Origin: Riptortus pedestris
Taxonomy: Eukaryota > Arthropoda > Insecta > Hemiptera > Alydidae
DNA length: 64,000 nucleotides
Assembly (NCBI GenBank): GCA_019009955.1
Contig: CM032228.1
Span: 101,046,501-101,110,500, forward strand
Direction: 5' to 3'
Shown here piece by piece: positions 26,751-36,149 of this stretch. Made by a program: the position numbers and the translations under genes. The notes under the pieces were generated by a model. That model saw only the letters and a program-made list of their open reading frames with translations. It was not told the origin of the DNA and did no database searches. The first letter of the stretch is position 1; the number at the start of each line of letters is the position of its first letter.

Positions 26751-28603
26751 ACAAAACATATGTAACTTAATACCACTAGCAACACTCTTAGGTTATACAA
26801 AGAACACAAGATTTAATATCACATCCAACAACTAGCTTCACGACAATGTTTGGAGATATTATATGTTGGGTATTGATGGGTTGGGGTAGTTTTTGTGAGG
26901 AAGGTAACCGGGTGATCATTAATCAATAACTGACTTTGCTTAGTCACCAAAGTCATTTATACAGATATGTTTGCCAGTGAACGCCAGAGCGACCCACATT
27001 TAATGACACATAAAATTCATTAACGGCAAAAAAATGACCAGGAGAGGAGGTTGTTTCAAAAATGGTGAACATCTAAATGTTTTACACATACAATATTCTT
27101 CCTAAAGTTATGTCTGAGAATTATTGTTCTATACATTATTCTCTAATACAAATGTTAAAGAACTATTTGAATTCATTCGTTATCAGCACTTAGCAAACCA
27201 TTAGTTAGACATCTGATTTTATCAAGAATACAATATATCTCAATACCAAATCATAAAAAGTCTTATCCAAACTTCAATACCACTTATTTTTTAAATCGAA
27301 TCTTTACTAAAATGGAAACTAATAGAATTTAAAATGCGACAGAAAATGCACATTTGTATTTGGTAAAGCTTTATATTTCGTAATATTTATTTTTGCATAA
27401 CAGCCCATTCGGCATAAGCAGCCAGTGTCGAAAACATACATGTTTCTAGATGAACATAAAGCTAAATACGCTAATGTCAAAAATCGGACCATGGGAACTT
27501 GGTTGGGCTGAAAGAACATGTAAAATAAGGAATATCGCACTTATTATTTCACGTTTAAGAAAGGTGATATATAATGAATTTTGTAACTCAAGTTATTCAT
27601 TACAATATGAATTATTTACTGTGATATAATGTGCAATCTGCCCAAAGAAGAATATTAACAGAATGTTAAGACTTTAACCGCCACTCCTGCTCTGAAAATT
27701 AATCGTAAGAGAAGCAGCTTTCACCTCATGTCTTAGGCCTTCTTAACATTAAATACAGTAGTGTTTCTTCTTATAATGTAGGAAAAAAATAAAAGATGAA
27801 AACTAAGATATATTATGTACGCCAAGAAGTTACAATAGGAGTGGCATATATTATGAAGTAACCCAACCCTCTACAAGATAATGAATGCTATAGAGACAGA
27901 TAGCCGTGCACAAGAGAGACCGAAGATGAAATGGGTTAACAGGGTGAAGAAAGGGTGGACATAATGACCCTGATAGTGGAAGGATATTGACCAAGGCCGA
28001 GTTTTACCAGGTCTGTAAAGCCCACTGAAAGATGTCTCTGCTTTTAATGTAGGTTTAGAGAGGTAGGTAGTAGATGGAGAACACTATAATAAAACAAGCC
28101 GATTTGGGAAATCATGCTACAAACTAATATCTCAATAAAGTTATTTGCAAGCGTTGTTCGTGGACTACTACGCCCTTCTAACTCCTTCTCACTAAACCTC
28201 ATTGCAATGTCACTTGAAGACTTAATGTCTCATTTGATTAAAACTTTTAAAATGTAGTAATTTAAATGTGATATATTGTTTTACCAAATCATCTTCTTTC
28301 TTTGACTTACACTATGATTTTTTGTTTTGTTTTTTTCTTAGGCTACTCTACATTACTCGAGCGAGAAGAGATTCACGGGTCGCAAAGAACGTTTCAATGG
28401 AAGTGCACATGCCACCTCCTGATCAGCAGATTGCTGGCCTCATTACATACATAGAGGCACTGGATATGGATAAGGATGGCACAGGAGGTTACGCCCATTT
28501 AAAGGAAGGAGGCATTGGCCAATATGAAGTGACTCTAGGGCTAGTTTCGCAGAGGGGCAAACCAATTGATTTCATTGTTAGGATATATGGTAACGCACAA
28601 TAA
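16812..28603 (+). CDS. Cys-free MBF2-family secreted protein with 11.4-kb intron (MBF2-b)
   Basis: Exon 1 is 16812-16942 (131 bases, donor GATAG|GTAAAA) and exon 2 is 28342-28603 (acceptor TTTTCTTAG|G, stop TAA). Both are phase 2 and join in the Arg codon of PHD-R-LLYITR, giving 130 residues. Residues 1-25 look like a signal peptide (MKTVQSL, YPVLLLLLG core). The mature start is SSYSLAQNSYFGIKG, with no W-P-E-S-C-G. Exon 2 keeps the domain: ITYIEALD, DGTGGYAHLKEGG, EVTLGLVSQRG, FIVRIYG. Tyr replaces the Cys found in the other loci; with exon 1 also Cys-free, the protein has no Cys. The pairing of exon 1 with exon 2 is inferred from strand, phase, the shared absence of Cys and lack of another partner. 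MBF2-c and -d lie in the intron on the minus strand, together with SINE, LTR and GIY-YIG remnants. The alternative is two solitary broken exons. Confidence 0.68.
17500..17505 (-). terminator. Poly(A) signal of MBF2-c
   Basis: AATAAA on the minus strand about 34 bases after the stop of MBF2-c. Confidence 0.55.
17539..19101 (-). CDS. MBF2-family secreted protein (MBF2-c)
   Basis: Exon 1 is 19101-18959 and exon 2 is 17794-17539 (stop TAA). The donor is GATAG|GTAAGT and the acceptor TTTCAG|G, phase 2, giving 132 residues. The start has two Met codons in a row (MM); either may be used. Signal peptide to about residue 25 (LVAVGTVLLVQ, PSGNA|W). Exon 1 then has WPESC30G, sequons NKT and NFT, and FGRRGYYDR. 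Exon 2 begins LIFTTHEVKSRSFLRKLSYD and has VITYIEVLDQYRDGNGGC98AYL, NVTLHIKSQRNQG and IINLYGQ. Role: secreted, function unknown. It lies entirely inside the intron of MBF2-b on the opposite strand. Exon 1 is nearest to MBF2-e. Confidence 0.88.
19150..19235 (-). promoter_or_regulatory. Promoter of MBF2-c with shared upstream motif
   Basis: The TATA region is TATATATA at 19158-19150. The stretch 19177-19235 includes CATTACTCAATGACACC on the plus strand, nearly the same as CATTACTCAATAGCATC upstream of MBF2-a; both are followed by TATGACTCA or AATGACTCA. Confidence 0.55.
19240..20574. other. Intergenic between MBF2-c and MBF2-d, nothing recognised
   Basis: No gene was recognised. It contains a long A run at 20306-20322. 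It is part of the MBF2-b intron. Confidence 0.35.
20575..20870 (+). pseudogene. GIY-YIG nuclease fragment (Penelope-like)
   Basis: The plus-strand translation near 20596-20670 reads CPSYDCSYVGQNGRKIRRRF-KEHI, the core of a GIY-YIG nuclease (Y-V-G-Q plus R and K-E-H). This arrangement is common at the C terminus of Penelope-like retroelements. The rest continues as AKKEAVQLSSVKFELL and stops. No reverse transcriptase was found upstream, so it is a fragment. Confidence 0.55.
20880..21850. other. Noncoding, nothing certain
   Basis: No gene. 21640-21760 has a TATTATTAATAATAATTGC tail next to a moderately GC-rich block, which may be an old repeat end, but it is not assigned. Confidence 0.35.
21853..21858 (-). 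terminator. Poly(A) signal of MBF2-d
   Basis: AATAAA on the minus strand overlapping the stop codon of MBF2-d. Confidence 0.5.
21858..23776 (-). CDS. MBF2-family secreted protein (MBF2-d)
   Basis: Exon 1 is 23776-23634 (donor GACAG|GTACCA) and exon 2 is 22125-21858 (acceptor ATTTTAG|G, stop TAA), 136 residues. The ATG was chosen at MRRSLLALYV; the longer frame upstream runs through the 5' leader. Signal peptide to about residue 25, with one Cys in its core (VLLCELPLSYG|W). Mature: WPESC30G, sequons NRT and NFS, WGKRGFYDR. Exon 2 begins LMYTVYEVKPSSFLRKLSYD and has AITYLEVLDQNTDGNGGC98, NVTLHIKSQRNKG and the tail VYGSFIIY. Its exon 2 is almost identical to MBF2-a, so these two are probably the youngest duplicates. 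It lies in the intron of MBF2-b. Confidence 0.87.
23371..23433. repeat. (TA)n / (TG)n microsatellite
   Basis: A TA tract of about 48 bases followed by TGTGTGTGTGTGTG, in the intron of MBF2-b and the intron of MBF2-d. Confidence 0.9.
23831..23897 (-). promoter_or_regulatory. Promoter of MBF2-d with shared upstream motif
   Basis: The TATA box is GTATATATAC at 23840-23831. Upstream, 23860-23897 carries AAAATAAATATTTGAAAAC and GTTACACAACATC, a diverged form of the motif seen for MBF2-a. Confidence 0.55.
23898..24673. other. Noncoding, nothing recognised
   Basis: No gene, repeat family or regulatory site recognised between the MBF2-d promoter and the left LTR. Confidence 0.35.
24674..25068 (-). 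repeat. Left LTR (3' LTR), with SINE inside
   Basis: The left long terminal repeat of a minus-oriented element: TGTAAGATCTTGAGAATC ... TTACATCCAATACA. It matches the right repeat but is 217 bases longer because a SINE (24754-24980) has landed in it. Confidence 0.65.
24754..24980 (+). mobile_element. tRNA-derived SINE inside an LTR
   Basis: A full copy: GGGGCTCAGGTTAGCC, GAGTTCGATTCTCGCCTGGG (B box), CAACCCTGGCTAGAAAAGGG, GTGGACGTTAATAAATAATA tail. It dates after the LTR element. Confidence 0.8.
25069..26652 (-). pseudogene. Internally deleted Ty3/gypsy-like LTR element (gag, pol remnants)
   Basis: Read on the minus strand. Near 26400-26670 is a gag-like frame (EWDYYLERFELELQMN). Near 25830-26066 is a zinc knuckle CGKCGKIGHFSRKC (CCHC) of gag. 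Next a fragment LGTIVGHKVKVHMKEGS (25380-25440) and SDPKVFKARLVP resembles the start of the reverse transcriptase. It then jumps to an integrase C-terminal-like piece (KWKCFEEAWVSMPPEKG, GRIVKRT). Most of pol, the RT core and integrase catalytic core, is missing, so a deletion joins RT start to integrase end. Next to the right LTR a primer-binding candidate reads TTGGCGCTGC on the minus strand. Plus-strand reading frames in this interval are shadows of this element. Confidence 0.7.
26653..26830 (-). repeat. Right LTR (5' LTR)
   Basis: 178 bases, starts TGTAAGATATTGAGAACC and ends ACATCCAACA. Ends are TG...CA. It contains a (TA)n tract and TTTATTCTGAC, shared with the left LTR. Confidence 0.65.
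26831..28341. other. Last part of the MBF2-b intron, nothing recognised
   Basis: No gene or known repeat was recognised. The acceptor tract just before 28342 is T-rich (TTTGTTTTTTTCTTAG). Confidence 0.35.
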
Positions 28604-29514
28604 CGAATGTGAGGCATTATAACAGTTTTAAAATCAAACGGTCTTTAATCTGCAGTAAAAACGTTCATTCACGCGCTATATACATAGCATATTTATGTAT
28701 AGTAAAAAACGATTGTAGTCCTCATAAGATATTTAATGAAAGTTTTGTAGTTAACGGAAGTAAACAAAAGTGATTGCTCATATATGACTATCATTATACC
28801 CAACTATTTCCATTTGAATTTCGGTAAACCATATATGGAAATTTCCTTCAAAATATTTCATCTAAATAACTTGGAAGTCCCTTGATATTTTTTACTGCCG
28901 GTTACAGGATCTACAATGAAGTCTTTTGACAGGACTTAGAATTAACTGGTTGTGAAAAGATGTTATTGCTACGGTATTAAGGCTTCAGCCAGTATTCAGT
29001 ATTTCGTTCTAGAAAGGCATTCACTATAGATCTGTCTCTATTCTACTTCACTATCATTAAAATTTAATCCTTAAAAAATAAGTATATGCTTTATTGCAAC
29101 AAATTAGTTTTATGTTCTAATTCGGGTCTGGTTTCAGTAATTAAAATTTGCCATTTAATACTCCTTCCTCCCAGCTGTTGAAAACCGCGGTATGATTATA
29201 GCATCAATAGCTCATTCGCTGCTAAAAATGAGTTATTATTCACTCCACTGATATTCATATTCAGGGACCCAATCGAGAATATATACTTATTACAATTTAT
29301 AAACAAGCTGAACAACAGCCCACCACTTTAGATCCAATGCATAACTGTCTTAACTCACCAGTCCTAAATATTGAACAGAATTTAAAAATTCATTTATCCT
29401 TTCTCATTTTATTAAGTGTTTCTACTAGACTATATGCCTAGAACTAAAAACCACAAACGAACTGAAATCAGTATACACTGACTAAAATTCCCTTTTCGTC
29501 ACAAACGTTATTTT
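28604..29514. other. Noncoding, nothing recognised
   Basis: Downstream flank of MBF2-b. No poly(A) signal or gene recognised with confidence. Confidence 0.35.
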
Positions 29515-29800
29515 CCAGGTATCATGCTCCAAATTGTAATGAAGTATACGTTGGAAAAACTATGCAATACCTGAAATACAGACTTTACCTACATAAACAC
29601 ACCATCATAATAGACGATATAAACAGTTCCGCCCTCAGTACCGGCCCTTTGATTTTGAGAACATCTCTACTTTGTAAATCACCATAGACTTCTCATTTCT
29701 GAAACATTATACATCAACATGAATCCAATAGCACTAATTTTTGAAAATGCTACAGGCTGAATGACCTCCGTCCTTTATATATTTCCCTAAACCCTTATAC
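29515..29800 (+). pseudogene. GIY-YIG nuclease fragment (Penelope-like)
   Basis: The plus strand reads PNCNEVYVGKTMQYLKYRLY-LHKHT, a GIY-YIG type core (VYVGKT, R, H). It goes on in another frame as FDFENI and RLLISETLHINMNPIA, the usual end of Penelope-like proteins. Frameshifts separate the parts. It is the second such fragment in the window. Confidence 0.6.
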
Positions 29801-30496
29801 TCTAACCTCTTTCTCTTTCTCTTCCCACAGTTACGATGTGTGAGATTGTATTTCGCAGCTCTTCGCGAAATACTATTTCTATGTAATTTTTGTTATTATT
29901 TTAACATTTTTGGTTATTTTTTTCATTTTCCCTTTTATTAAAGATTTGTTCCCACAAAGTCTTTTAAAATGTTTTACCCAACTGTCTTTTAATATATTAT
30001 ACCCAACTAATCTCTACGACATTTAAAAATCAGCGGCTAACTAATTACCTGCAGGTTTCGATAATTGCATCATAAGGTTAAGTATGATTATAAGACATAA
30101 TTTAATTAATATTTTTTTTTCCTCAGAAGAAAATCAGATTGTTCTTTGAACCATTTAGATTAGTAGGGTGCGGGAGTAGCATGTGAAAGCATTTTAGTCT
30201 GTTATAAAATATTTTTTGGAGTTCATAATAAATTAATTTCTATTTCCCAGGCGGGAATCGAACTCAATATAGGTTTTGCTATGTGAACTTTTGTACCTTT
30301 TCCTATCTATAGGTTGGATCAAAAAATTGTACAGAACCAATCTTATTGCAAATAAAATGTACTATAAATATTGTTATATACATTTCTTCTCGATCCCGAC
30401 TATGAATCAATATTTCCCGATAAAATCAATATTATCAAAGATATTGACAATTGTATGTTTTGACGTCAATGGAAAATCCCACTCCTAAGCGTAATC

Positions 30497-31310
30497 TATA
30501 TATCTATATATATATAAAATTGTAACCTCTGTCTGTACATTGATTTTTTTCGCGAAATTTCACGATAACTTTTCGTTTCACATGTCATAGACACCATAAT
30601 TACATTTTGTTTCTTTCGTGTCTGTTTGTTTATTTGTTGGTTTGTTTGTTACCTTTTCACGCATAAACGGCTGAACCGAATTTTATGAAACTTGGTATGT
30701 ACATTACTGCTAGCCCAACTTAGCAAAAGTTGTTTATTTTGTAATTTAGAGTAACTTCTGTTATATGCACTTTTGCCGTATTCGGAAGTATAAATGAGTT
30801 ATACGCTAAAAACTATAGCTGGAGTCCACAATTTTATTTGGCACAAAAGACTCAACCGAACTAAACCAAACTCGCTTTGTGAATTAGTACTAACGATTTC
30901 CTTATAATAAGCCATACTAACATTTCTAGGAACGAGCAGGAGTGGGGGTTATAAGGGAGGCCTGAAATTAAAAATAGCGATATTTCGTTTCCTATTGCTT
31001 TTTCATCAAATATGCACATAACAAAAGTTGTTTATTTTGTTATTTAGAGAAACTTTTTTTTATATACACTATCATCGTATACCGAAGTATAAAGGCGTTA
31101 TACGTTAAAAATTATAGCGGGAGACAATTTTATACATTTTTACATAAATAAATAATTTTATTATTAACAAATGCCAACAACGGGTATTAGCCCTAAACAC
31201 TGGAACGTGTAAATGTCAAAATATTGTGCAAAGTAAAGCCTTGCCAAAAATATACCATAACCATTCAGCCTCAAAGGAATTCCCGAGCGAAGCCGGGTAT
31301 CTGAGCTAGT
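30497..31310 (-). repeat. TATACTAGCT repeat family, copy 5
   Basis: Reverse copy: TAAAATTGTAACCTCTGTCT, GTTACCTTTTCACGCATAAA, one or two modules with AACCCCCACTCC inverted, and the end CCGAGCGAAGCCGGGTATCT. One module lost part of its sequence near 30720. Confidence 0.75.
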
Positions 31311-31464
31311 ATTTTAGTATAAAATATCACAATTTCCCATGAAAGAGAAGATTTTTTTGCTGATTTCATTTTCGTAACAATTAGAAAAAATCACTTGAAT
31401 TATCAATTAAAATTAAAATTTGACTTAGTAATAAAAAAAGAGTAGGTCTGACGAAAGGCTTGTG

Positions 31465-31650
31465 AGTTTAGGCTGCTGGTCATATTATTGGTTAACTTTG
31501 GCTAAGGGCTCAATTCCCAATGACCAAAGGTATTTATTTATTCGTCACAGATATCTAAATAAAATCCGTAGGCCCACCATGGCAAAACTGAAGTCGTAAC
31601 CTTTCCATGACCAGTCTATATCTTAAGTTTTATAAACTTGACATTCATTT
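31465..31650 (+). mobile_element. SINE-like copy, diverged
   Basis: Reads GGCTGCTGGTCATATTATTG and GGCTCAATTCCCAATGACC in place of the B box, then ATTCGTCACAGATATCTAAATAA. The match to the SINE family is moderate. Confidence 0.4.
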
Positions 31651-31948
31651 AGAAATAGAATAAAATATGTATTTTCGAAATTTACTTGAATCACATTTTC
31701 TTTTGAATGATACATGTGACTCAATGTACTTGAATCACATAAAAAAATAATCACACAAATTTTTCCAACGAACGAAAAAAAATTGTTTGTAGAATTTCAT
31801 AATGCTTTTAAAAGAAAATATTAATTTCGAAATAATTCTATTAGTGTGAAAAATACAAGTGGTAAACACTTGAACACTGAGAGACTTATCTTAAGTGACA
31901 ATTAGTATTAAAAGTGACGATAGTTGAGTCAAAGTCTAAAATTGCACT

Positions 31949-31949
<1 letters not shown>

Positions 31950-31994
<45 letters not shown>
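31950..31994. repeat. (TA)n microsatellite
   Basis: A TA tract immediately before copy 6 of the TATACTAGCT repeat. Confidence 0.9.
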
Positions 31995-31999
<5 letters not shown>

Positions 32000-33104
32000 T
32001 AGCTCAGATACCCGGCTCAGCCCGGGAATTCATTTGAGGCTGAATGGTGATGGTATTTTTTAGCAGGCTTTACATTGCACAATATTTTGACATTTACCCG
32101 TCCCAGTGTTTAGGATTGATACCCGTCGTTGTCGTGGATTTGCTAATAATAGAATTATTTGTTCGATAAGGCTTCACTGTCTTCAATATTTTTATATTTC
32201 CCGTCTCTTATACATGTAAATATGGTGAATTTTTACTTCAGGCCTCCCTTAAAACCCCCCTCCCGTTCGAACCTAAAAATGTTAATATAATTTATAATCA
32301 TGGAAGAATTGAAGCTAATTGACATTCCGAGTTTTGTTAAGTTCGGTTCAGCCGTTAGTGCCCAATAAAATTGTTGGCTCCCGCTAAAGTTTTAACGTAT
32401 AACTCATTTATACTTAGGTATACGACAAAAGTGAATATAACAAAAGTTACTCCAAATAACAAAATAAACCACTTTTGTTTTGTTCATATTTGCGGAAAAA
32501 CCAATAGGAAACGAAATATCGCTATTTTTAATTTCAGGCTTCCCTTATAACCCCCACTCCTGCCCGTCCATAGAAATGTTGGTATGGCTTATTATAATGA
32601 AGGCCTCACTGCTAATACACATACCGAGTTTTATTTAGTTCGGTTGAGTTTTTTTTGGCAAATAATATTGTTGACTCCCGCTATAATTTTTAGCGTATAA
32701 CGCATTTAAACTTTGGTATACGACAAAAGTGTATAAAACAAAAGTTACTCTAAATAATAAAATAAACAACTTTTGTTATTGTTATATTTGCCGAAAAACC
32801 AATAGTAAACGAAATATCGCTAATTTTAATTTCAGGCCTCCCTTATAACCCCCACTCCTGTTCGTCTTCTCAGAGAAAATTAATATAGTCTAAAGTCTAA
32901 GTTGGGTTATTAGTAATATACATTCCAAGTTTCATAAAATTCGGTTCAGCCGTTTATGCGTGAAAAGGTAACAAACAAACAAACAAACATACACGAAAGA
33001 AACAAAATGCAGTTATGGTGTCTATGACATGTGAAACGAAAAGTTATCGTGAAATTTCGCGAAAAAAATCAATGTACAGACAGAGGTTACAATTTTATAT
33101 ATAT
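31995..33104 (+). repeat. TATACTAGCT repeat family, copy 6
   Basis: A complete-type copy: TATACTAGCTCAGATACCC, modules near 32466 and 32766, GTTCAGCCGTTTATGCGTGA, a short AAAC tract and the tail ending GAGGTTACAATTTTATATA. It runs into a HINE-like fragment without unique sequence between. Confidence 0.8.
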
Positions 33105-33258
33105 ATAGATATATATATATATATATATAAAATTTTGAACGACCCTCTTTTTCGCCATCACCTGGGTAGGATCGATGGACACTTGAAGAAAAGTTCCAAA
33201 AATCGCGTCATGAGTACGACCTCAATAGCTGATTTCCCTTAAGGGGCTAATCAGCTAA
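33105..33258 (-). mobile_element. HINE-like 5' end fragment
   Basis: A TA tract, AATTTTGAACGACCCTC, GGGTAGGATCGATGGACAC, GTACGACCTCAATAGC and GATTTCCCTTAAGGGG then CAGCTAAAA. Confidence 0.6.
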
Positions 33259-33404
33259 AAAATTGGTTATAATGCCCATTCTAAAAGAAATCAAACACCA
33301 CGAACTAGATCAGAACTAGAAAAAAAAAATTCCAGTTTTAATTGTTCTTTATTCTGTTAAACGTTTTCGAATGTCCTTCAGGGGAAACAACACATACACA
33401 CACA

Positions 33405-33412
33405 AATTACAC

Positions 33413-33466
<54 letters not shown>
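33405..33466. repeat. (CA)n microsatellite
   Basis: About 50 bases of CA repeat, with interrupted CA on its left. Confidence 0.95.
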
Positions 33467-33467
<1 letters not shown>

Positions 33468-33496
33468 TTGAGGTTTTATTCACTATTTATTTGACA

Positions 33497-33550
33497 AGTT
33501 TCTTCAATTATCCATCGCTCCTACGTAGGAGATGATGAAAATGTCCGTTC

Positions 33551-33597
<47 letters not shown>
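33497..33597 (+). mobile_element. HINE-like fragment
   Basis: Reads AAGTTTCTTCAATTATCCAT, TACGTAGGAGATGATGAAAA, GTCCGTTCAAAATTATATA, then a TA tract. The terminal palindrome is missing. Confidence 0.5.
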
Positions 33598-33598
<1 letters not shown>

Positions 33599-33600
<2 letters not shown>

Positions 33601-34250
33601 TGTTGTTATTGTTTGTGGAGTTTTGGCCAACATTGGTGAAAAGAACTTCTTCAGAATGCGATCTATTGGCTTAAAATACTTGCAAAGGCCTAATAATTTG
33701 GCTAAAATATTCCACCAGTTGATAGCTACTAAATTCGGCATGCTGGATAATGAAGTCTACAATTATCGTAGAAATTGCTCCACTAATCTCCCCCCCCCCG
33801 ACCTACCCTCCAGGATGCCATCCAGCAGGATATATTTTTATTTGTATCTATATTTTTGAGGCTAGATGTTGTGGCTGATATGAGCTGAGGGATAGCGGCT
33901 TTGTATACTGCCTTTATTAGTTCAAGTGGAAATTAATTATTTCTGATGAATATTTCATTGTGTACGCAGAAAATTGCTGTTGGTCTTTGTTGAGAATTCC
34001 AATACTTTCAGGATATTCACTATCTTCCTGACCCTATTAAATGCCTTTTCATGTTGTATTCTTCAGTATCATATATTTGTTTTAAGTTCCCTCTGCGGGG
34101 TTCATAAGTGCTTCTTTTTTTCTTCATCGACCTCGTTGGAGTGTTTTAGGTTGGTTTCGAACCTTTCTGTTGAGTTTAATATGAGTCCTGATTGGGATTG
34201 TCTAAAATATCGTCAAGGCCTTTATGACCTGTTGAGGAACTACGAGTTAC
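33599..34250 (+). repeat. Repeat block starting TGGTGTTGTTATT (plus arm)
   Basis: Begins TGGTGTTGTTATTGTTTGTG and GAGTTTTGGCCAACATTGGT directly after a (TA)n tract, as two shorter copies do at 12937 and 35322. The part 34028-34200 is repeated in inverted form at 35540-35700 (shared TGTTGTATTCTTCAGTATCA and TCATCGACCTCGTTGGA). Its minus-strand reading (KHSNEVDEEKKKHLW) may be a remnant of a retroelement protein, possibly Penelope-like; this is a guess. Confidence 0.45.
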
Positions 34251-34545
34251 CACATCATATATTTCCCAGTATTCATCATTTTCATATATTTTCACTGGTA
34301 TTCTCTGCTTATTTGTGCTATATGAGTCCTTACTTTAAGGTGATGGCTGTTTCGCCAGAGTTGTCTCCATTTGCAGGAACCCAGCATATGACCTCATAGG
34401 CTCCCAGCATGAAGGGAGGTTTTGAACCTCAATGCAATATAAACAGCTGGTTGATCCGAGATTACTTTTCATTTTTTCACCAACAATCATGGTGAACCTG
34501 AAAACCTTATTATCGTAGGCATTCACTAAATCGCGGACATTCATT

Positions 34546-34752
34546 CAGGCTTTCTGGTGAGCCATTTGAGTTAAGGTGTTCGTTTTAATCAAAGTCGTGA
34601 GTTCGATTCTCACACTGGCAATTGGAATTTATTTAGTGACGAACTCATTAAATAAAATCCTTGGTCCCATTCTGACTTGAAAAGGGTAGTAAACAATAGA
34701 TGATTCGTCCCAATAAGCCATAGAACCACAAAGTGGACATAAAAAATAACAT
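34546..34752 (+). mobile_element. tRNA-derived SINE
   Basis: GGTGAGCCATTTGAGTTAAG, GAGTTCGATTCTCACACTGG (B box), TTTAGTGACGAACTCATTAA, and GTGGACATAAAAAATAAC at the end. Confidence 0.7.
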
Positions 34753-34807
34753 TGATGAAATGTGATCAAACTTTACCTTTGGACGGAAGTGAACTCTATA
34801 CATTAAA

Positions 34808-35285
34808 CGTCCGTCACGCAGGGACTACGTACACTAAGCAGATTTCCCACTGCTGGTATGACACGCTTTTGATTTCCTATCACAACATATTTCTTATTTC
34901 TATGTGAAAACCTATGAGTAGAAAGGGCGGGAGGGAGTCACTGAAGTCTGAAATCAGTAAAGTGCGATTAACTCGCTCGATACCTGAGTTAAGTAAATAT
35001 GAATAGTGCAACAATTGTGGAGCATCAATAGTTTAGCAAGATCGGTCCAATAAAACTTTACGATACGGCTCATAATAAATAAAGTATTTTGAATTTTAGA
35101 ATCCCCACCCCTCTAAACCCCCACTGTTCCAGGTCCAAATTCCGCCAATAACAAATTTGATCTTTAGCGTTGGCTCCGATTTCACCCGTTAACGAACGTG
35201 ATCTTTCTTTTTATATAAGCTTATATATCAAGTGCGGTAACGATTAAACTAAAATTGCGACTGCTAGAGCGGAAACAGACAAAAA
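34808..35285 (-). mobile_element. HINE-like element, 3' part
   Basis: Starts ACGTCCGTCACGCAGGGA and GCAGATTTCCCACTG, then a C-rich block (35100-35120) and GCGACTGCTAGAGCGGAAAC. It ends before the (TA)n core. Confidence 0.55.
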
Positions 35286-35321
35286 TAATTGTGTTGATGT
35301 TTTTGACCAGGTTATATTTAT

Positions 35322-35720
35322 ATATGGTGTTGTTATTCTTTTTGGAGTTTTGGTCAATGTAGGTGAAAAAATCTTAGTTTATGCCGATATTTCGAGAATA
35401 TTTATTTTCTCTTTAGTAGTTTTTAGTATATTTATTCTTGCCCTGAAGAAGAGAAAATAAATATTCTCGAAATATTGGCATAAACTAAAATTTGTTCACC
35501 AACAACTGGTCATCAAGGCCTTGACGTTATTTTAGACAATGCCAATCGCGACTCATTTTAAACTCAACAGAAAGGTTAGAAACCAACCTTAAACCCTCCA
35601 ACGAGGTCGATGAATAAAAAAAGAAACATTTATGAACCCTGTAGTGGGAACTTAAAACAAATATATGATACTGAAGAATACAACATGAAAGTATTTTAAG
35701 CATGCCAATAGATCGCATTC
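35322..35720 (-). repeat. Repeat block starting TGGTGTTGTTATT and inverted arm
   Basis: A short TGGTGTTGTTATTCTTTTTG block with ATGCCGATATTTCGAGAATA and its own inverted copy at 35450-35490, followed by the inverted form (35540-35700) of the block at 34028-34200. Together with the block at 33599 it makes a spaced inverted repeat about 1.3 kb apart. Confidence 0.45.
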
Positions 35721-36149
35721 TGAAGAAATCGGATAATGCAGTAGTACTGTACTCGTTTCAGTTCTGACTAGTCAATCCAATTAGGTGTATAAAGAAATAA
35801 AGGGAAAATTCATGAAATTATAGCTTTTATTTTATAACTTCTGTTTAAGTATGAGGCACAAACGTCTAATTTGCATTCAAAACTAGACTACTGAAGCTGG
35901 TGGTCCAGGCTATTCGCTGAATGATGTGGTTCTGGAATGATCTAAAGTAGAATGGCTATTAAAGGAAGGTTATAGGAAGCAGAATAGGGATGTGCATTAG
36001 AGGAAGCCAGAAAGTAAGGTACATTTATAAATTAATGCCACTGTCTGGGCAAGGGTCACCAACCAAAACTGCTTTTTTCCATTCAGACTTAAAATAAATA
36101 AAAAATGCCTTACATGTATGTGTTACTTAAAGCTTTCTGGAAGCTTACC

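Noticed and set aside
33405..33466. Possible CRISPR-like array
   Set aside because: It is a simple (CA)n microsatellite without spacers.
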